64,000 bases of DNA from Vanrija pseudolonga (GCF_020906515.1 NC_085850.1:2914001-2978000); one strand, 5' to 3'. Shown: positions 34,534 to 46,330, counted from the first letter of the stretch. The notes: a model not told the origin generated them from the sequence alone. Numbers and translations: made by a program.

Positions 34534-34971
34534 TGCCCACACGGCGGATGTGGGCAGCCGCGAGTCCAGTGGAGCTGCGGCGCCAGGTGGGGACGAGCGA
34601 GTTTGATGTACGGTGTCGTACCCGCACGCGCGCCTCGTTGCTGTCGGTGCCGGCAGGCGGGCTGGCAGCGGGTGGTGGTGGTGGCACTGCGCCGTGCCCA
34701 CCGCAGCCGGTGGTGGGCAAGTGGCTTTGGAACCGACTCGGAAGGTGTGTAAAGTATCGTGTTATTTCATAAGGCATTATCGTAATGGACGTGATGATAA
34801 GGCTACCGAGGAACGAGCGACGCCGGCGCTCGGCGCACGTTGATCTCGGGGACGGAGTCGGGGTGGGGGGCGCGCGGCGTGTCGTGACTCCACAATGTGA
34901 TGAGACACGGCCAAATGTGCTGGCTGGGTGTCAGCGTCGCGCTCGTGTCGCGTCTTCGTCAGCAGCGAAAT

Positions 34972-34989
34972 CAAAGTCAATTGACTTTG
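34972..34989. repeat. 18-bp perfect palindrome
   Basis: CAAAGTCAATTGACTTTG reads the same on both strands. It is AT-rich compared with its surroundings and lies in a convergent 3' intergenic region. Confidence 0.85.
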
Positions 34990-35106
34990 CCCAACTTGGA
35001 TATGCCAAGACGTGGCTGCGATGCGGGACCCACTGGCCTGAGAACGACGTGTCAACAACAAGTAAGCCCAAGTGCGTGCGCAGTCGGTCCGCAGCTGGTA
35101 GGGCCG

Positions 35107-35165
35107 ACCATGAGGCCGACCATGAGGCCATGAGGCCATGAGACCATGAGGATGAGGCCATGAGC
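35107..35165. repeat. Short imperfect tandem repeat (CCATGAGGCC-like)
   Basis: Five to six copies of an 8-12 bp unit built on CCATGAGG, with spacing that varies between copies. No coding meaning is seen. Confidence 0.75.
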
Positions 35166-35346
35166 CGACTGACCGACCGACCATCGTGGTGCGATTGACT
35201 CCGCAGCAGCGACTCAATCAGTACCTCAGTGTCACTTGCCCACCGCACGCAGTGGATCTAAATGGATACATACATGCTGCTGCTGCTACTGCTGCTGCTA
35301 CTGGCTATCGGTACACGAAGATTATACTCCAATCCTGGTTGGTAGT

Positions 35347-37443
35347 CTACAAAGTGGTGGTGGTGGTGGTGATCTGAAGGGGGATGAAAAACGATGATGA
35401 CTCTGGTGCGATTTTTGGTGTGGGCATGGCCGGGATTTCGGTGCGGGCATCGACGTCGACCTCCCAGTCCTGCTTGCGGACAGCGACAAACTCGGACGCG
35501 GGCGGAAGCCAGCCGTCCGAGCCCGAGCAGTCGGGGGTGGGCGGCCACGAGGGGACCTCCTCCTCGAGACTCGAGTGTGACGAGTCGGAGGGTGACGTGC
35601 ACGACATGGGCGCAAAGCTGATACCGAGACCAATCAAGCCACCAGCGCCGCCAAGGGCGCCAAAGCCAGTGGTGAGGTCCAGGTCGGCGTGGCTGATGCA
35701 GCACGTGGACGGGGCCGGGCGCGGGGCGGCGAAGGGATCACAAAAGGCAGGCGCCACATCGTCATCGGCGTCGGCGATGCGATCAGCATCGATGGTAACG
35801 ACGGCGGCCAGGGGCGTAGGGACAGGGAGCGGGGCCGGGATGGGGAGAGGCCCGAGGAGGCGTTCGGCCTGCTCAAAGTGAGGCTGGGTAGGCTCGGGAA
35901 CGGCACATGCGAAGCGGGGTGCATCGGCAGGGCGAGGGGCGAGCTCGTGGGCGGCAGCGGGGTGGACCCAGGCCGAGAGAGCAATGGAGCGCACGTCAGA
36001 GTGGTAGTTGGAAAAGTAGGTCGAGACCGGCTCGTCCTCGTCGGCGAGGAGCGCAGGGGGAGCGAAACCAGCCTTGGGCTGGGGCTGGCGGCCGCGAGCG
36101 AGGGCTCCGCGGGCGTCGAGGTCCTCGAGCTCAGCCTCGGACATGTCAACACGCCAAAGAACGAGAGCGTCGAGGAGGCCAGCGGGGGCTGGCCGTCCAG
36201 CAGCAAGAAGGATAGCGACCTTGAGCTCTGCGACCGTTGCGTCTGCGGTAATGTCGACGAGGGTGAGGCCAGAGGGCATGGAGTAAGTGCCGTCGATGGA
36301 GGCGAAGCGAACGCAAAAGGTGAGGGGAGTGGCAGGTGCTGCCTTTGCCCAGTCGAGAGAAGAAGAGGAGGCAGAGCGAGCAAGCACGTCAATGTGCTCG
36401 CCGTCACTTCCGTCCGGGAACCAGTCGCGAACCGAAGGACAGGGCTTGCCGCAGCGGACAGAACGGCGCCGACCACGGACGCCGCCGTTTGCCGCAGTTA
36501 GCTGACTCGCGTCGTCAATGTTGAATCCTGCAAAGACGGAGAGCAGGGACGCGGGTGCGCCATAGCGTTCCGAGTAGGCGCCGGCTTCGTAGTATGCCTG
36601 CCAGGGAATGGAGACCTGGGTAATGTGTCAGCGCCAAATGTCGAACGTGTTTTTTAGAACATGTGGTGGGGAGACGAGGCGGTGCGGGTCGAGTGGTTGG
36701 TGGGGGGTCTATGGGATGAGTGGGTGCAGGGATATCCCGCAAGCCTTTCCCCACCGGAAGCAGCGGACCCCATGTTCTAGATGCCAAAGCAACGCGTGTT
36801 GTGAAGACAGCAGCAGCATCGCAGTAGTCGTTGTGTGGTGGCGTCGCGACCCGCGACGTGGGCTTAGCGTGCCAAAGTTGTCTAGCGCGAGGCCGACCGA
36901 CGACCACATGCCGAGGCGGACATGGTCGCGGACTTTGCCACCTTGGTGGGTTGGTTGCTGGGGGAAAGACGCCACATGGAGTAAAGTGACGCAACATTGA
37001 ATAGCAGGCTAACGATCCGCGCCCGCGGCGGCGGCAGATGTATGGCCGCCATTGAATATTGCACCAGGCTCCCAAAGGAAGACGTGTTGCAATGACCGAG
37101 ACACTATCGCTGCGTAGTGCATGCACGATACATCAAACGGCCCGGTTGTTGAAAGCTTGGGAGGGGAGGATTTGGAAGGGCGGTGAAACACGGTCGCCGG
37201 GTTGCCACAACTCACCTTGAACAAGGACATGGACGAAATGCCAGTGTGCTGCGCAATGGCGGAGCGGATGGCCTCGACGGGCTCGTCGGCAGACACGCGG
37301 ATAGCAAACAGCTCGCGCTGGGCTGGTCCAGAGTCGACGAGGACACGGAGGGCCATTGTATTGGTGTTGGCCGTCTGTTCTGTTGGTGGGGCGGCCGAGA
37401 CCGAGGCGAACTTGCGGCGACGTTGGAATATTCCGAGGCCCAT
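35347..37443 (-). CDS. Protein with Crinkler-like ubiquitin-fold headers
   Basis: Two exons on the minus strand (37216-37443, 35347-36615) encode 498 residues; the 600-nt intron is the longest in the window. Residues ~30-150 read as a beta-grasp header: LRVLVDSGPAQRELFAIRVS, then PVEAIRSAIAQHTGISSMSL, FKVSIPW, and later PDGSDGEHIDVLA. The LFKVSIP and EHIDVL pair is typical of Crinkler N-terminal domains. A second, similar unit seems to follow (~165-270): FCVRFASIDGTYSMPSG, ATVAELKVAILLAAG and ALVLWRVDMSEAELEDLD. The C-terminal ~200 residues are Pro/Ser/Asp-rich and disordered, ending in a Thr run. No nuclease or kinase effector domain is visible. Assignment is from pattern recall, so moderate only. 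Confidence 0.6.
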
Positions 37444-40400
37444 GGTGGTGGTGTGGGTGTGGGGGTGTGGGGGGGGGGGGGAGGGGGAGTTGTGCTACAG
37501 CAGTATGTAGTTGCTGCGTCGGTTTGGGAGGAGAGGTGGTACTATACAACGGGGGTGGAAGGAAGGAAGGCGGGGTGCGCGGAGTGCTCTGGGTGGGGGG
37601 AATCTGTCACGGATGATTGTGCGGTGACTTTATGTAGATCACTGCAGCCGTGATGGATGGTGGATGCTTCAGCCGTCCATGCTCTTGCCGTGGCGTTCTG
37701 GTGGTCTACTCTACTCGCGACAACCTCGACGGGTGGCTCGCCCTCGCGCTCCCTTATCCAGGACATGGCTGTCTGTCAGGTCAGGTGCGTGCTCCATCGG
37801 AACAATAGGCCAGCACTCGAGATACCGTCGTTGGCTCTCCTCGTTTGTTCCTTCGTTCACTCTGGCGGCGAGCGGGCGGGCCACAAATGTCGCGCTACAA
37901 TCAAAGGTGATCGGCGTGCGTCGAGCCCGCACCGCCGCCGCGTGTCACCCCCCCTGGTTCTCCTGGTTCTCCCCCCCACATTCGGACCCCTATCGAGCCC
38001 CGGTGGTGGCGGCGGGAGGGGGGAGGGGGGGAAGGGGGGACAAGGAAAAGGTACAGGTTCAGTGGTGTCGGTCGGCTCGGCTCGGCAGTTAAAGAGTGAC
38101 GAGACGATTGATTGGTTGGCGCACGCGTCGGCGCCTTCACGTCACATCTCAGGATCCAGAAAACTTTCCTGGACATTATTTTCCTCTGGGTAGAGTGAGA
38201 TCGAGCACGCGTGCCAGGTGCATGGGACGTATGGGACCAGAGGCGCCGCCAGACCAACTAACCCATACATCTCCGGCCCAGCCCCAGCCTCCACCCACAG
38301 CCAGCCAGCAAGCCTGACCAGGCCACAACCAGCCCAGCGGCGGAACCAAGACGACTACGGCTCGTCGTTGACGCTAACGGCCGCCTTGCTTTTACTGCGG
38401 CGGCGGTCGGTTGCAGGCCGTCCAAGGCAAGGCAAGCTTGCGAACAAAAAAAAAAGTTAGCTTGCGCTTGCATGCTCCAAGCTGCTGCGTGATGCAGATC
38501 GAGTATTCACATCGAGCGCACCATGCTCCCACGACCATGCTGCCTACTCGCTCGCGCGCCCTTTGTTCACAGCAGGCACGGCCCAGGCAGATGACCATGT
38601 CGCGTGGTGCCGAGCAGGCGTCGGTCAGCCTGTCGGATCTGCCTGCGCCACCTAGCATACGCCGCATGCATCACGTACTCTGCACCTTCTTCCTTCTGTG
38701 CATTCCCGTCCATAGGCACGGTGGTGGGCGAGCAGGTGGGTGCACCTCGATTTTTTTGGGTCCTTCTTCCTCTTGCTGGCGTCACCAACCAGCCTGTCGC
38801 TTCTGCGGCACGGATGCACGGCGAGCTGCGAGCGAGGGCTGGTACAAAATTCCGACACGCACGCAAACTCTCTTCTCGGCTGTCTGTCCCTGGGTGCCGC
38901 CGCGCCGAGAGCCAAAGACAGCAAAGCCCTGGCACGCACACGGCTCATTAGTGCACGCCGCGCGCACGCCGCATCAATCTCTACAAACGCGGCACGGGCG
39001 TACAACTGGCAAACGGACCCTTGAGCCTCACTGATCAGCATACGTATGTGCCTTGCTCCTTTGTTGCTGGTGTTACCGGTGCCGTGGGCAGGGCGGGCAG
39101 CCGCGCAAAGGGGTGTTACCAAGGATTAGGGGAGTTTTGATCGTGGCGTTGGCGGGAGCAGCGCCACACCCTCGACCCGAGCCTCGTCTCCTCTCCCCTC
39201 GTGCGCCACTGACCTCCCGCGCTGTCGCTCGTCTGCCACGAGGTGTGGCCGTAGTATTCTCGGAGAAAGCGCATCCTGAGCGGCATGAACAGCCTGACCT
39301 CGATGTCCTCGACACAGCTCAACTCGTCGTTGCTTGCGGCATTTACAACCAGGAGAGATGCGGCATCCTTGAGCACACCCGTGTATCTGAGGCTATCTTG
39401 GCCGCCGACGTTCTCCTCGCTCGCTATGCAAGCCACAATTCGCTCCAATCGCACCAGGACGACGTATGGAGAAGAACGGCTCGCCCGGTCGCTCGGTGTG
39501 AGCGCTCGCACCGTTGACCATGTATCCCATCGAGCTAGTCTGTGTTTCAGGACAACTACGGTATGGCAGTGCCTATTCAGCTTGCCCATCTCGGTGGTGC
39601 GGTGGTAAATCTGATTCCAATATCGGGGGTGCTCTTGCCATAACAGGGAGACGCAGCGCCCGAGTCACACCCGCGCGTCATGCACTGTCGTCCTTGTTCC
39701 TGCTCGGTGGTTCCAGCGACCCCGTTCCAGTGGCCGTGCTGAACCCCGCGTACCGGTGTATGCCGGCATTCAGCGAACAACGCAAAGGGAGCGAATGCTC
39801 GCGCCAAGGAGCGATGCGCAGCGTCTACCTTCTGCCTAAACCACCACGGCGACTGGTTTGCTTGCCTTACGTTTGGTGTGATCTGGATGGCCGCCAAGAA
39901 GTCAAAGTGTTGCTTGTTGGTCCCGGTCGGTCCCATGGTTGATTAGGCCAGCACGGCGGCCCTTGATTACTCTATTGAATTGCATACCATCAGACACGGA
40001 GCGAATCGACCGAATTAGGCTCTCGGACGTGCGCTTCCATGACCCAGAACTGTGCTCGGGTAGGGAGGGACCAGGCGGTCACAGGACCGCCCAGGGTTGA
40101 CGGTCCAGGGACAACTGTGGCGGGCCGTAGTCTGCATTGGCACTCTCCTTTGTCCCCATTTACGGCCCTCTTGTTCTTTGATCGTCAGGACGGAGACAGA
40201 CAGCATATTAGTCTCAGGTTTGGCCGACAGCCTGCCGCCGTCGCAGCCCGTGTGCACGGCATCATCAGCCACGCGGCAGGCAGTCAGGCAGACACAAGTG
40301 ATAACTGCCAGAACTATACCCAGCAGATACACCCATGGTCCCCGCTCCGCTGGTGGCAGTGAGCGAGCAACGGACGCTTGCAGTCCCTCCCGCCCCCCCG

Positions 40401-42963
40401 CCCCCCCTACGCCACAGTACATGCACAGCCAGCTTACCTGACGCCTCATTCCGCATCATGCCTTTGATCAGTGATCAACGCGTCGAGGAGAGCGAAGCGC
40501 CTGTCACGTAACGTAACCTGGACGCGATTCAGTGCCTGTGCTGCACGCCAGTGCCCAGTGGCCGTTGTATCGACGACGCCGTGTCGACGCCGCCCGTCGT
40601 GTCAGCAGCGCCACAGCCGCCCCTCCCCCCGCCCCCGCCACGCAAATCACACAGGCTAAAGCCCCCCGCGACGCCGTGCACGTCAGTGGTGGTGTCGGCA
40701 CCCTCAAACAATGCGGCGACCGTGATCGCAATGCATACCCTCGGTGCATGCCACACCGCCCTGCCCAGCGCCACTCCGTAACCCCCTCGAATCAGCCCTG
40801 TGATGGCGTGCGCGGGCTTACCAAGGCGCATGGGTCGGTCGTCATCGGCTGGCTTGGCTTGGGGGTGCCACCGCCCGGCGACGATCACGAACATTCGCGC
40901 GGCGCACGACACAATTGAGCTGCTCTCGGCGTGGATGGACGGTGGCTGGGTTCGCCGGCGACCACCACGCCGCCAGGGCCGCAGGTCTGGTACCCGCTGC
41001 CGCCCGCCGCCGTCTATCAGTCCGCTCACATCGGCCGGCCGTGCCATTGTATTGTATCGCGCGTGCGTGCTCGGTCGAGCAGCGGCGGCACTTGGGCGGC
41101 GATACATTGCACGCCGAATCGGCACTGGTGTGGGAGTCGACCCGGGGAACCGAGCATTGTTGGTTGGCCCAGCACCCAGCCAGTCAATTGCAGTCTGGTC
41201 ATATGAACGGCATGCCACGATGCCATTGTTGCACTGGTGCGAATATCGCGCGCCGTTACAATTCACGGCGCGGCTCGTGGCTCGTGACTCACGCCGAACA
41301 GGTGGCCGGCGGAGCCTCCGATTTTGCGGAGCACGGTGCTGGATGCAGCAGCTCGAGGCGAGACAAGACGGAGCCGGCCGCTGGGCCCGACCTCCGCAGG
41401 AAGGATGGGTGCATGTGCGTACGGCGAAACATGCCGCGCTCGGCCTGGCCACGCCTGGCGACAACGCGACGGCTGTGAATCGGGCTAGACGTGACGAGGC
41501 CAGATCTACGGCGTGCCGCTACGATACGGCAGCAGCAGAAGAAGCAACAGCAGCGGTTGTTACTCCTGCTCCATAGATAGAAATCCGTGTCTCTCGGCCG
41601 TAGGCGGACGACGAGGCAGGCGACTAGCAGATCCCACTCGAGTCGCTGGAATTCATTCATTGACAAGCGCGATGTGGCAGGCAGGAGGCAGGCAGGATTA
41701 GACGCCACTTGGTTCAGCCGGACGTCACCACCACCACCACCACGACGCACACGGTCGCTGAAACGGACCAGCTGCTCGCTACCTCATGCATGCCCCGCCT
41801 CGCTGCCGTCGGAATCCGCCTGGAACACACCACGCGGCACGGTGACGCAAGCACGCAAGTAAGCACGCGGCACCGCCTGCCCCTCCGTGAATGGCGGGTC
41901 AGATTCCAGCGTCTGGAACTGAGACAGACACCAGCACTAGCGCGGGCGTGTACGTTTCGTGCTGCCGGCACGGACGGCACCAGTCACAGCTACAGCTAGC
42001 TAGCTAGAGCTGCGACATAGGCGAGTCTGTACAGAAAGCCGAGGGTGGTCTTGCGAGCCTGCGAACTTTGCGCACACAGCGGTCTCCAGACCGGTGCGCG
42101 GGTTAGCACCAACTGGGCCACGAACCAACCTACCTCGGACCTCGTCTGCTCTGCTGCCGTGGTTCCCAGTCGCTTTTCCGGCTCGCTCGCTCGCTCGCCA
42201 CGTCAGCGACGGCCGACGACGCCGCAGGGCCATCGACATTGCAGAGATTATGATCATGTTTCATTCCCCGCCGCGGCCCTCAGCAATGAATCGGGACCTG
42301 CAGCAGGGACCTAGCGCTCCCAGTGCGCGTATCGTTTACTGGAATGCGGAACGCGGCTTCAACTGGGCGTGGCTGAGCGATGACGATGAGCGCGTCTGCG
42401 GGCCTAATGCGCTCCGAGGGGCCAAGCGAGACCGTCTGACGTCTGCATGTCGCGTGTAGCGTGGCTCAGAGGGTGCTGATGGCCTTGTCGCAACGACGAA
42501 ACGGGTTAACCTCGGTGTGGCGTTTTGGTGTGGAGACGGTGGCGCCCGATTGCGTAGTCTTGGGGTGAGGTCTCCTGCCTTGCCTGGGGGGATAAGGGCA
42601 TACAATTCAGGCCTTTCTCTAGGCAGGCATGCAGTCGGGGATTTTTGAGTACACACAATGCATTGGTCGGCGAGTGCGAGCGCGGTCAGCGTCATCGCAC
42701 TCGCAAGTGGATCTGGGATGAGGTGGGTAGGTACGATAGAACAATAACGATAAACGAGACAGTGCGAGAGTCCAGGGACCATTACCCCGCAGTTACCGTA
42801 CTATGCCGAGACATCGTGTGCGGTAGGTTTAATTCCGACGGTGCAGGGAGGCGTGTTCGTCTTAGACAGATCTAGGAAGGAGGAGGATCTGGATATCGAG
42901 GTCGCTTCGACGACTTTGGGATCTCCATACCCAAGCTTTTTCGGTTCGGCGTCTGGACATGTC
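37444..42963. other. 5.5-kb gene-poor island
   Basis: No gene of normal quality is visible in 5,520 bp. Contents: a poly-G-rich start (37470-37495), an A10 tract (38446-38455), CTAG-rich palindromic sequence near 41993-42008, and long but characterless open frames on both strands (for example 40529-41464 minus, Arg-rich; 38411-39034 plus). One weak spliced candidate, 40015-40459 minus, is listed separately. The island lies exactly between the two oppositely oriented arms of the four-TM array. Confidence 0.5.
40015..40459 (-). CDS. Possible short single-pass membrane protein (weak)
   Basis: A two-exon model on the minus strand (40438-40459, 40015-40349) gives 118 residues: a short exon 1 (MMRNEAS) and an exon opening with a strong hydrophobic segment (GPWVYLLGIVLAVITCVCL). 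A short first exon followed at once by TM1 is how array members begin, but the phase differs (1 rather than 2) and no TM2-TM4 or C-x3-W can be found after it. It may be an eroded array member, an unrelated small gene, or chance. Confidence 0.22.
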
Positions 42964-44521
42964 TCACGCGGCGTGGCGGATCAAGTTTCGCTCTTCCTCA
43001 CTGTTCCGAGACAGTGTCTGCTCCAGCGGAGCTCCGGCAGTCGGCGTAGCGCGTGGGTTGCTGGCACCCGCCGAACTCCGAGGGGGAGATGTTGGTGGCT
43101 CGTCCATCCAACTGCGCTCCGCCTCTGCCTTCTCCTTTGTCTCAACCGCGCGCGAGTGGTCGTACGGAGGAACCTCATACGCGGGCGCGGAGCCGGGCCC
43201 ACCAGCGGGCGTGTACGGCGGAGCGACAGGCGCGAACGGCGGCGGCTGGTACAGGCCGTTGCTGCCCGGGTACACACCGGCGGGCGGGGGCGGGTTGTTG
43301 GCGTACGGGTTGGCCGGCGTGAACGAGTCGAGGGGGAAGGAGCTAGCGTTCGTGTCCAACGTGCGGCGCGGTGGCTGGCGCCCCGCCGCAACGAGGGACC
43401 ACATGAAGAGGAGCTGGGGTGTTAGCGGCGGTCGTGAGGTTGGGGCGGAGCGGAGTGCGGAGGCGAACAGCAGCTGTAACACAGCTCTCCGCACTTGTCG
43501 GCGAGCCGCGCTAGCGAGGCCGGTGTCTCGGCCCATTGTTTCGCCTGCCTTCCAAGTCCGCTGCTTCCAGCCAAGGTGCCTCCAGTCAAGCAGTCGCTGG
43601 CCTCGCCTTGGGGTAGTGGAGCCACCGGCCGCTGGACCGCTGGACATGGTGGCTCGCGACAGGTTCTCCTTCTCCCAACTTCCCCTCATCTCACTTAGAG
43701 CTGCCCAGCTGCGTCACACCCACTTCCCACTGACTTGACCCGCAGACTTACCGAGAGAACGACAATGATGGCCAGGTAGAAGAAGGTGTAGTTGGTGTTG
43801 CGGCGCCACCTTGCATCGCAGTCTGTTTGGCGTGCGTGGTTAGCAGTGTTCTCAAAGGCACGTGCAGCACCAAACAAGCTGCAACTAAAGCTGCTGCGCG
43901 CCTGTGCGCTCGCCCCAACATATGCCCATCACTCACCAAGCTTCCAGTTGTTCGATCTCGAGTCCTGGTTGCACTGGTCGATAATCTCGCTCTGTGCGCG
44001 AATTAGCAATTAGCCCTGGGCGTCCACCAAACACCGCCGCCTCCCTCGTACCTTTGCGACGTATCGCCAGACGATGAGCACGACGCCATAGGCCATCGTG
44101 AAGGCGATGCCGAGGGGCGCGAGAATACCGACGGTGACCATGCGGGGCACGGCGAGGCGGCACTGCCATGTCAGCTGACTGACTGCGGCTCCCACGGGGC
44201 TGCCTGGGGCGCGACTCACACTCGTGAGCAGGATCACAATGCCGACAGCGACAATGCCAAAGGCCATGCCACCGCGGATGGCGTCAAACGTGCGCGTCTT
44301 GGGTCCGATGTCATCGTTACGGTCGACAAAGGCAGAGATGCCGGCCCAGAAGCCGAACACGACTGCGATGAAGGCGACGATGGCCGCCGTCAGGCTGCGG
44401 ATTAGCTAGGGCCTGCGCGCAGGGCGTACCTTGGCCCGACGACGCTCTGCCGCCCCGTGAAGCCTTGGTTTTGGCGAGCTGCAGGGGGTGTAGTTGGAGG
44501 CCGGGGTGGTGGCGGGGTCAT
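42964..44521 (-). CDS. Four-TM array protein, member 6
   Basis: Six exons on the minus strand (44430-44521, 44220-44394, 44052-44162, 43937-43991, 43752-43822, 42964-43413) give 317 residues. After a Pro-rich N-terminus come TM1 (SLTAAIVAFIAVVFGFWAG), the loop DRNDDIGPK, TM2 (GGMAFGIVAVGIVILLTS), TM3 ending LIVWRYVAK (118-126), Cys133, then C146-DAR-W150-RR and TM4 (FFYLAIIVVLS-LLFMWSLV). The TM4 exon is 71 nt. The Pro/Tyr-rich tail holds P-P-Y-D-H-S-R-A-V-E-T-K-E-K, closely matched in member 7. The loop DRNDDIGPK also matches member 7's DRSNDYVGPK, so these neighbours are a recent duplication. Function unknown. Confidence 0.78.
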
Positions 44522-45017
44522 TGTTGGTTGCCGTGGGAGTCGTATGGGCGGTGCGACAATGTTTGTGCGAGTGGAGGTGGTGGTGAGTGGTGGCGAGCGC
44601 AAGGTCCAATGTCAGCGATGCGCCAAAGTGACACACACAGAGAGAGAGAGAGAGAGGACGAGGACTGGCACTCACGCATTTGAAGGTCTAGAAATAGTTG
44701 GTTGATGTCAGAAGAGTGAGAAGAAGAATGAAAGGTTGGGCGTCGAGATGGCTGTTGCACCGCCGCCCGCCGCCCGCCGCCCAGTGCCGAAAACTCAAAC
44801 GAGGCCGGCGGCGGCAGCGGCAGCGGCGGCGGTGGCCATGACGACACACTCCAGCGCAGCAGCCAGCTCTCTTGGCGCTGGTGCAGCGTCATTTTCATCT
44901 GCTGCCACGAAGGTTCCAGCACAACACACACGCTGCACTGCACACAGTCACAACAATGTCATGCATACAGTCAGTCTCTGGCGGCCACGGCACCACGCCA
45001 ATCTCCCCCATCATTCT
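44522..45017. other. Intergenic between members 6 and 7
   Basis: 496 bp: promoter of member 6 and 3' flank of member 7 (both minus). Holds an (AG)n microsatellite at about 44638-44658 and GC-rich GGC/GCA triplets at 44805-44835. Confidence 0.5.
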
Positions 45018-46330
45018 CTATAAAGCATACCCGCCCGGCTCGCGGCGGGCATTGTTGTTGTTGTCCGGGGCGCGGGGCGGCTCCTCGTCCCTCATCCACT
45101 CCGGCATCGTGTCCTTCTCCGTCGTCTCACGCGCGCGGGCGTGGTCGAACGCCGGCAGCTCGTCGCCGCCGTTGCCGTTCCCACTCGCGGGCGCGCCAGG
45201 CGCAAAGGCGTAGCCCTGCGGCCCCGGTGGCGGGCGCACGACCGGGTCCATCTGATAGCTCTGCGCCAGCGCCGCGGTGCGCGCAGCGAACGACGAGCCC
45301 TTCTTGAGCTTGCGCGTCTGGTAGAAGAAGTGCACGAAGATGGCCTGCGGTCAGCGACGCAGGCGCAGCACACTCACGGTCCACAGCCCGATGGCCACGC
45401 TCGCGATGTAAGTCCAGATCGTGATGCGCCGCCAGCGCGACGCGCAGCTCTCGTCTGGTGGTTAGCTAGGTCAGCGAACCCTACCCACCGTAGAACGTCA
45501 GCCCGGCGCCGCCCGCCTGCTCTGTACACGCGGAGATTAACTCGCTCTGGGGGCGTCAGCAGGGCGCGACCAGCAGCAACCCGCCTTGCACACGTAGCGC
45601 CGCACAATGTTGAGCACGAGCGTCGCGGTGCCCAGCAGCGCCGCGAGCACCATGAGGGCCGGCATGAACCGCACGCCGGGGTACGAGCGGCCCGTGGCGG
45701 CGTGCAGCACGCCGACACACGCGCCGACACAGCACAGCACGAGGCAGATGCCGAAGCCGAGCCACATCGACTTGATCTTTGGGCCGACTGCGGCGCGGTT
45801 AGCGATCGCAGCAACCGCCGGCGGCACGTACCATAGTCGTTGCTGCGGTCGAGGAAGGTCGAGATCGCGTACAGCATTGCGCAGACGGCGGCGATGCCCA
45901 TCCATAAGACGTCGAGCCAGCTGGGCGGCGTGTCAGCGGGGGACCCTCTCTGCGGCGCAGCCGTCGCCTCATCGCCTGGTGTCACACAAAGTCGCAACGC
46001 TTCTGGCCTACCCCGCCACCCTGCTGCGCGAGCGACATGTCGTCCGACCACCACGCTGTGTTCGCACAGCGAGCAAGAATCATGCCCCACGCACTCTCTC
46101 CCCGACTCCGCGTCGCCACTGCCCACCGGCTCCACCCAACCTCCACCCGACCGCGGCGACACTCACCGTCCATTACGCTGCCAGAACGTCGGCTGCTGCG
46201 TGTACTGCACCGGCGGGGGGTACTGCGAGAAACCCCCTTGGGGCGGGTATGCGCCGGGGTGGGGGTAGGCGTTTAGCGGCGGCGGCGGCGGCGGCGCGCC
46301 GGGCGGTGGTGGCTGGTACTCTGGGGGCAT
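45018..46330 (-). CDS. Four-TM array protein, member 7
   Basis: Six exons on the minus strand (46167-46330, 45832-45920, 45585-45787, 45489-45546, 45378-45454, 45018-45344) encode 305 residues. The N-terminus is a Pro/Tyr-rich stretch (~1-50), unusual for the array. TM1 is VLWMGIAAVCAMLYAISTFL, then DRSNDYVGPK, TM2 SMWLGFGICLVLCCVGACVG, TM3 ALMVLAALLGTATLVL running into NIVRRYVCK (144-152), Cys159, then C175-ASR-W179-RR and TM4 (IASVAIGLWT-AIFVHFFY). The tail has L-P-A-F-D-H-A-R-A-R-E-T-T-E-K as in member 6. The intron after CK must use a GC donor (GCGGGT at 45584-45579), since the only nearby GT breaks phase. Function unknown. Confidence 0.78.

Larger units (their letters stand above)
34534..35346. 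other. Convergent 3' intergenic with palindrome and repeat
   Basis: 813 bp between the 3' ends of member 5 (plus) and the Crinkler-like gene (minus). It holds a perfect 18-bp palindrome (34972-34989), an imperfect GACCATGAGGCC tandem repeat (about 35107-35165) and a CTG/CTA triplet run (about 35275-35303). No gene is supported. Confidence 0.5.

Noticed and set aside
39053-39608. Overlapping open frames on both strands in the central island
   Set aside because: I looked for a spliced gene (one frame has HTH-like text ERLARSLGVSARTV) but could not build a consistent model or recognise a family.
40529-41464. 311-codon minus-strand open frame in the central island
   Set aside because: Arg/Ala/Cys composition typical of antisense GC-rich noise; a short hydrophobic stretch is present but no TM2-TM4 or C-x3-W signature.
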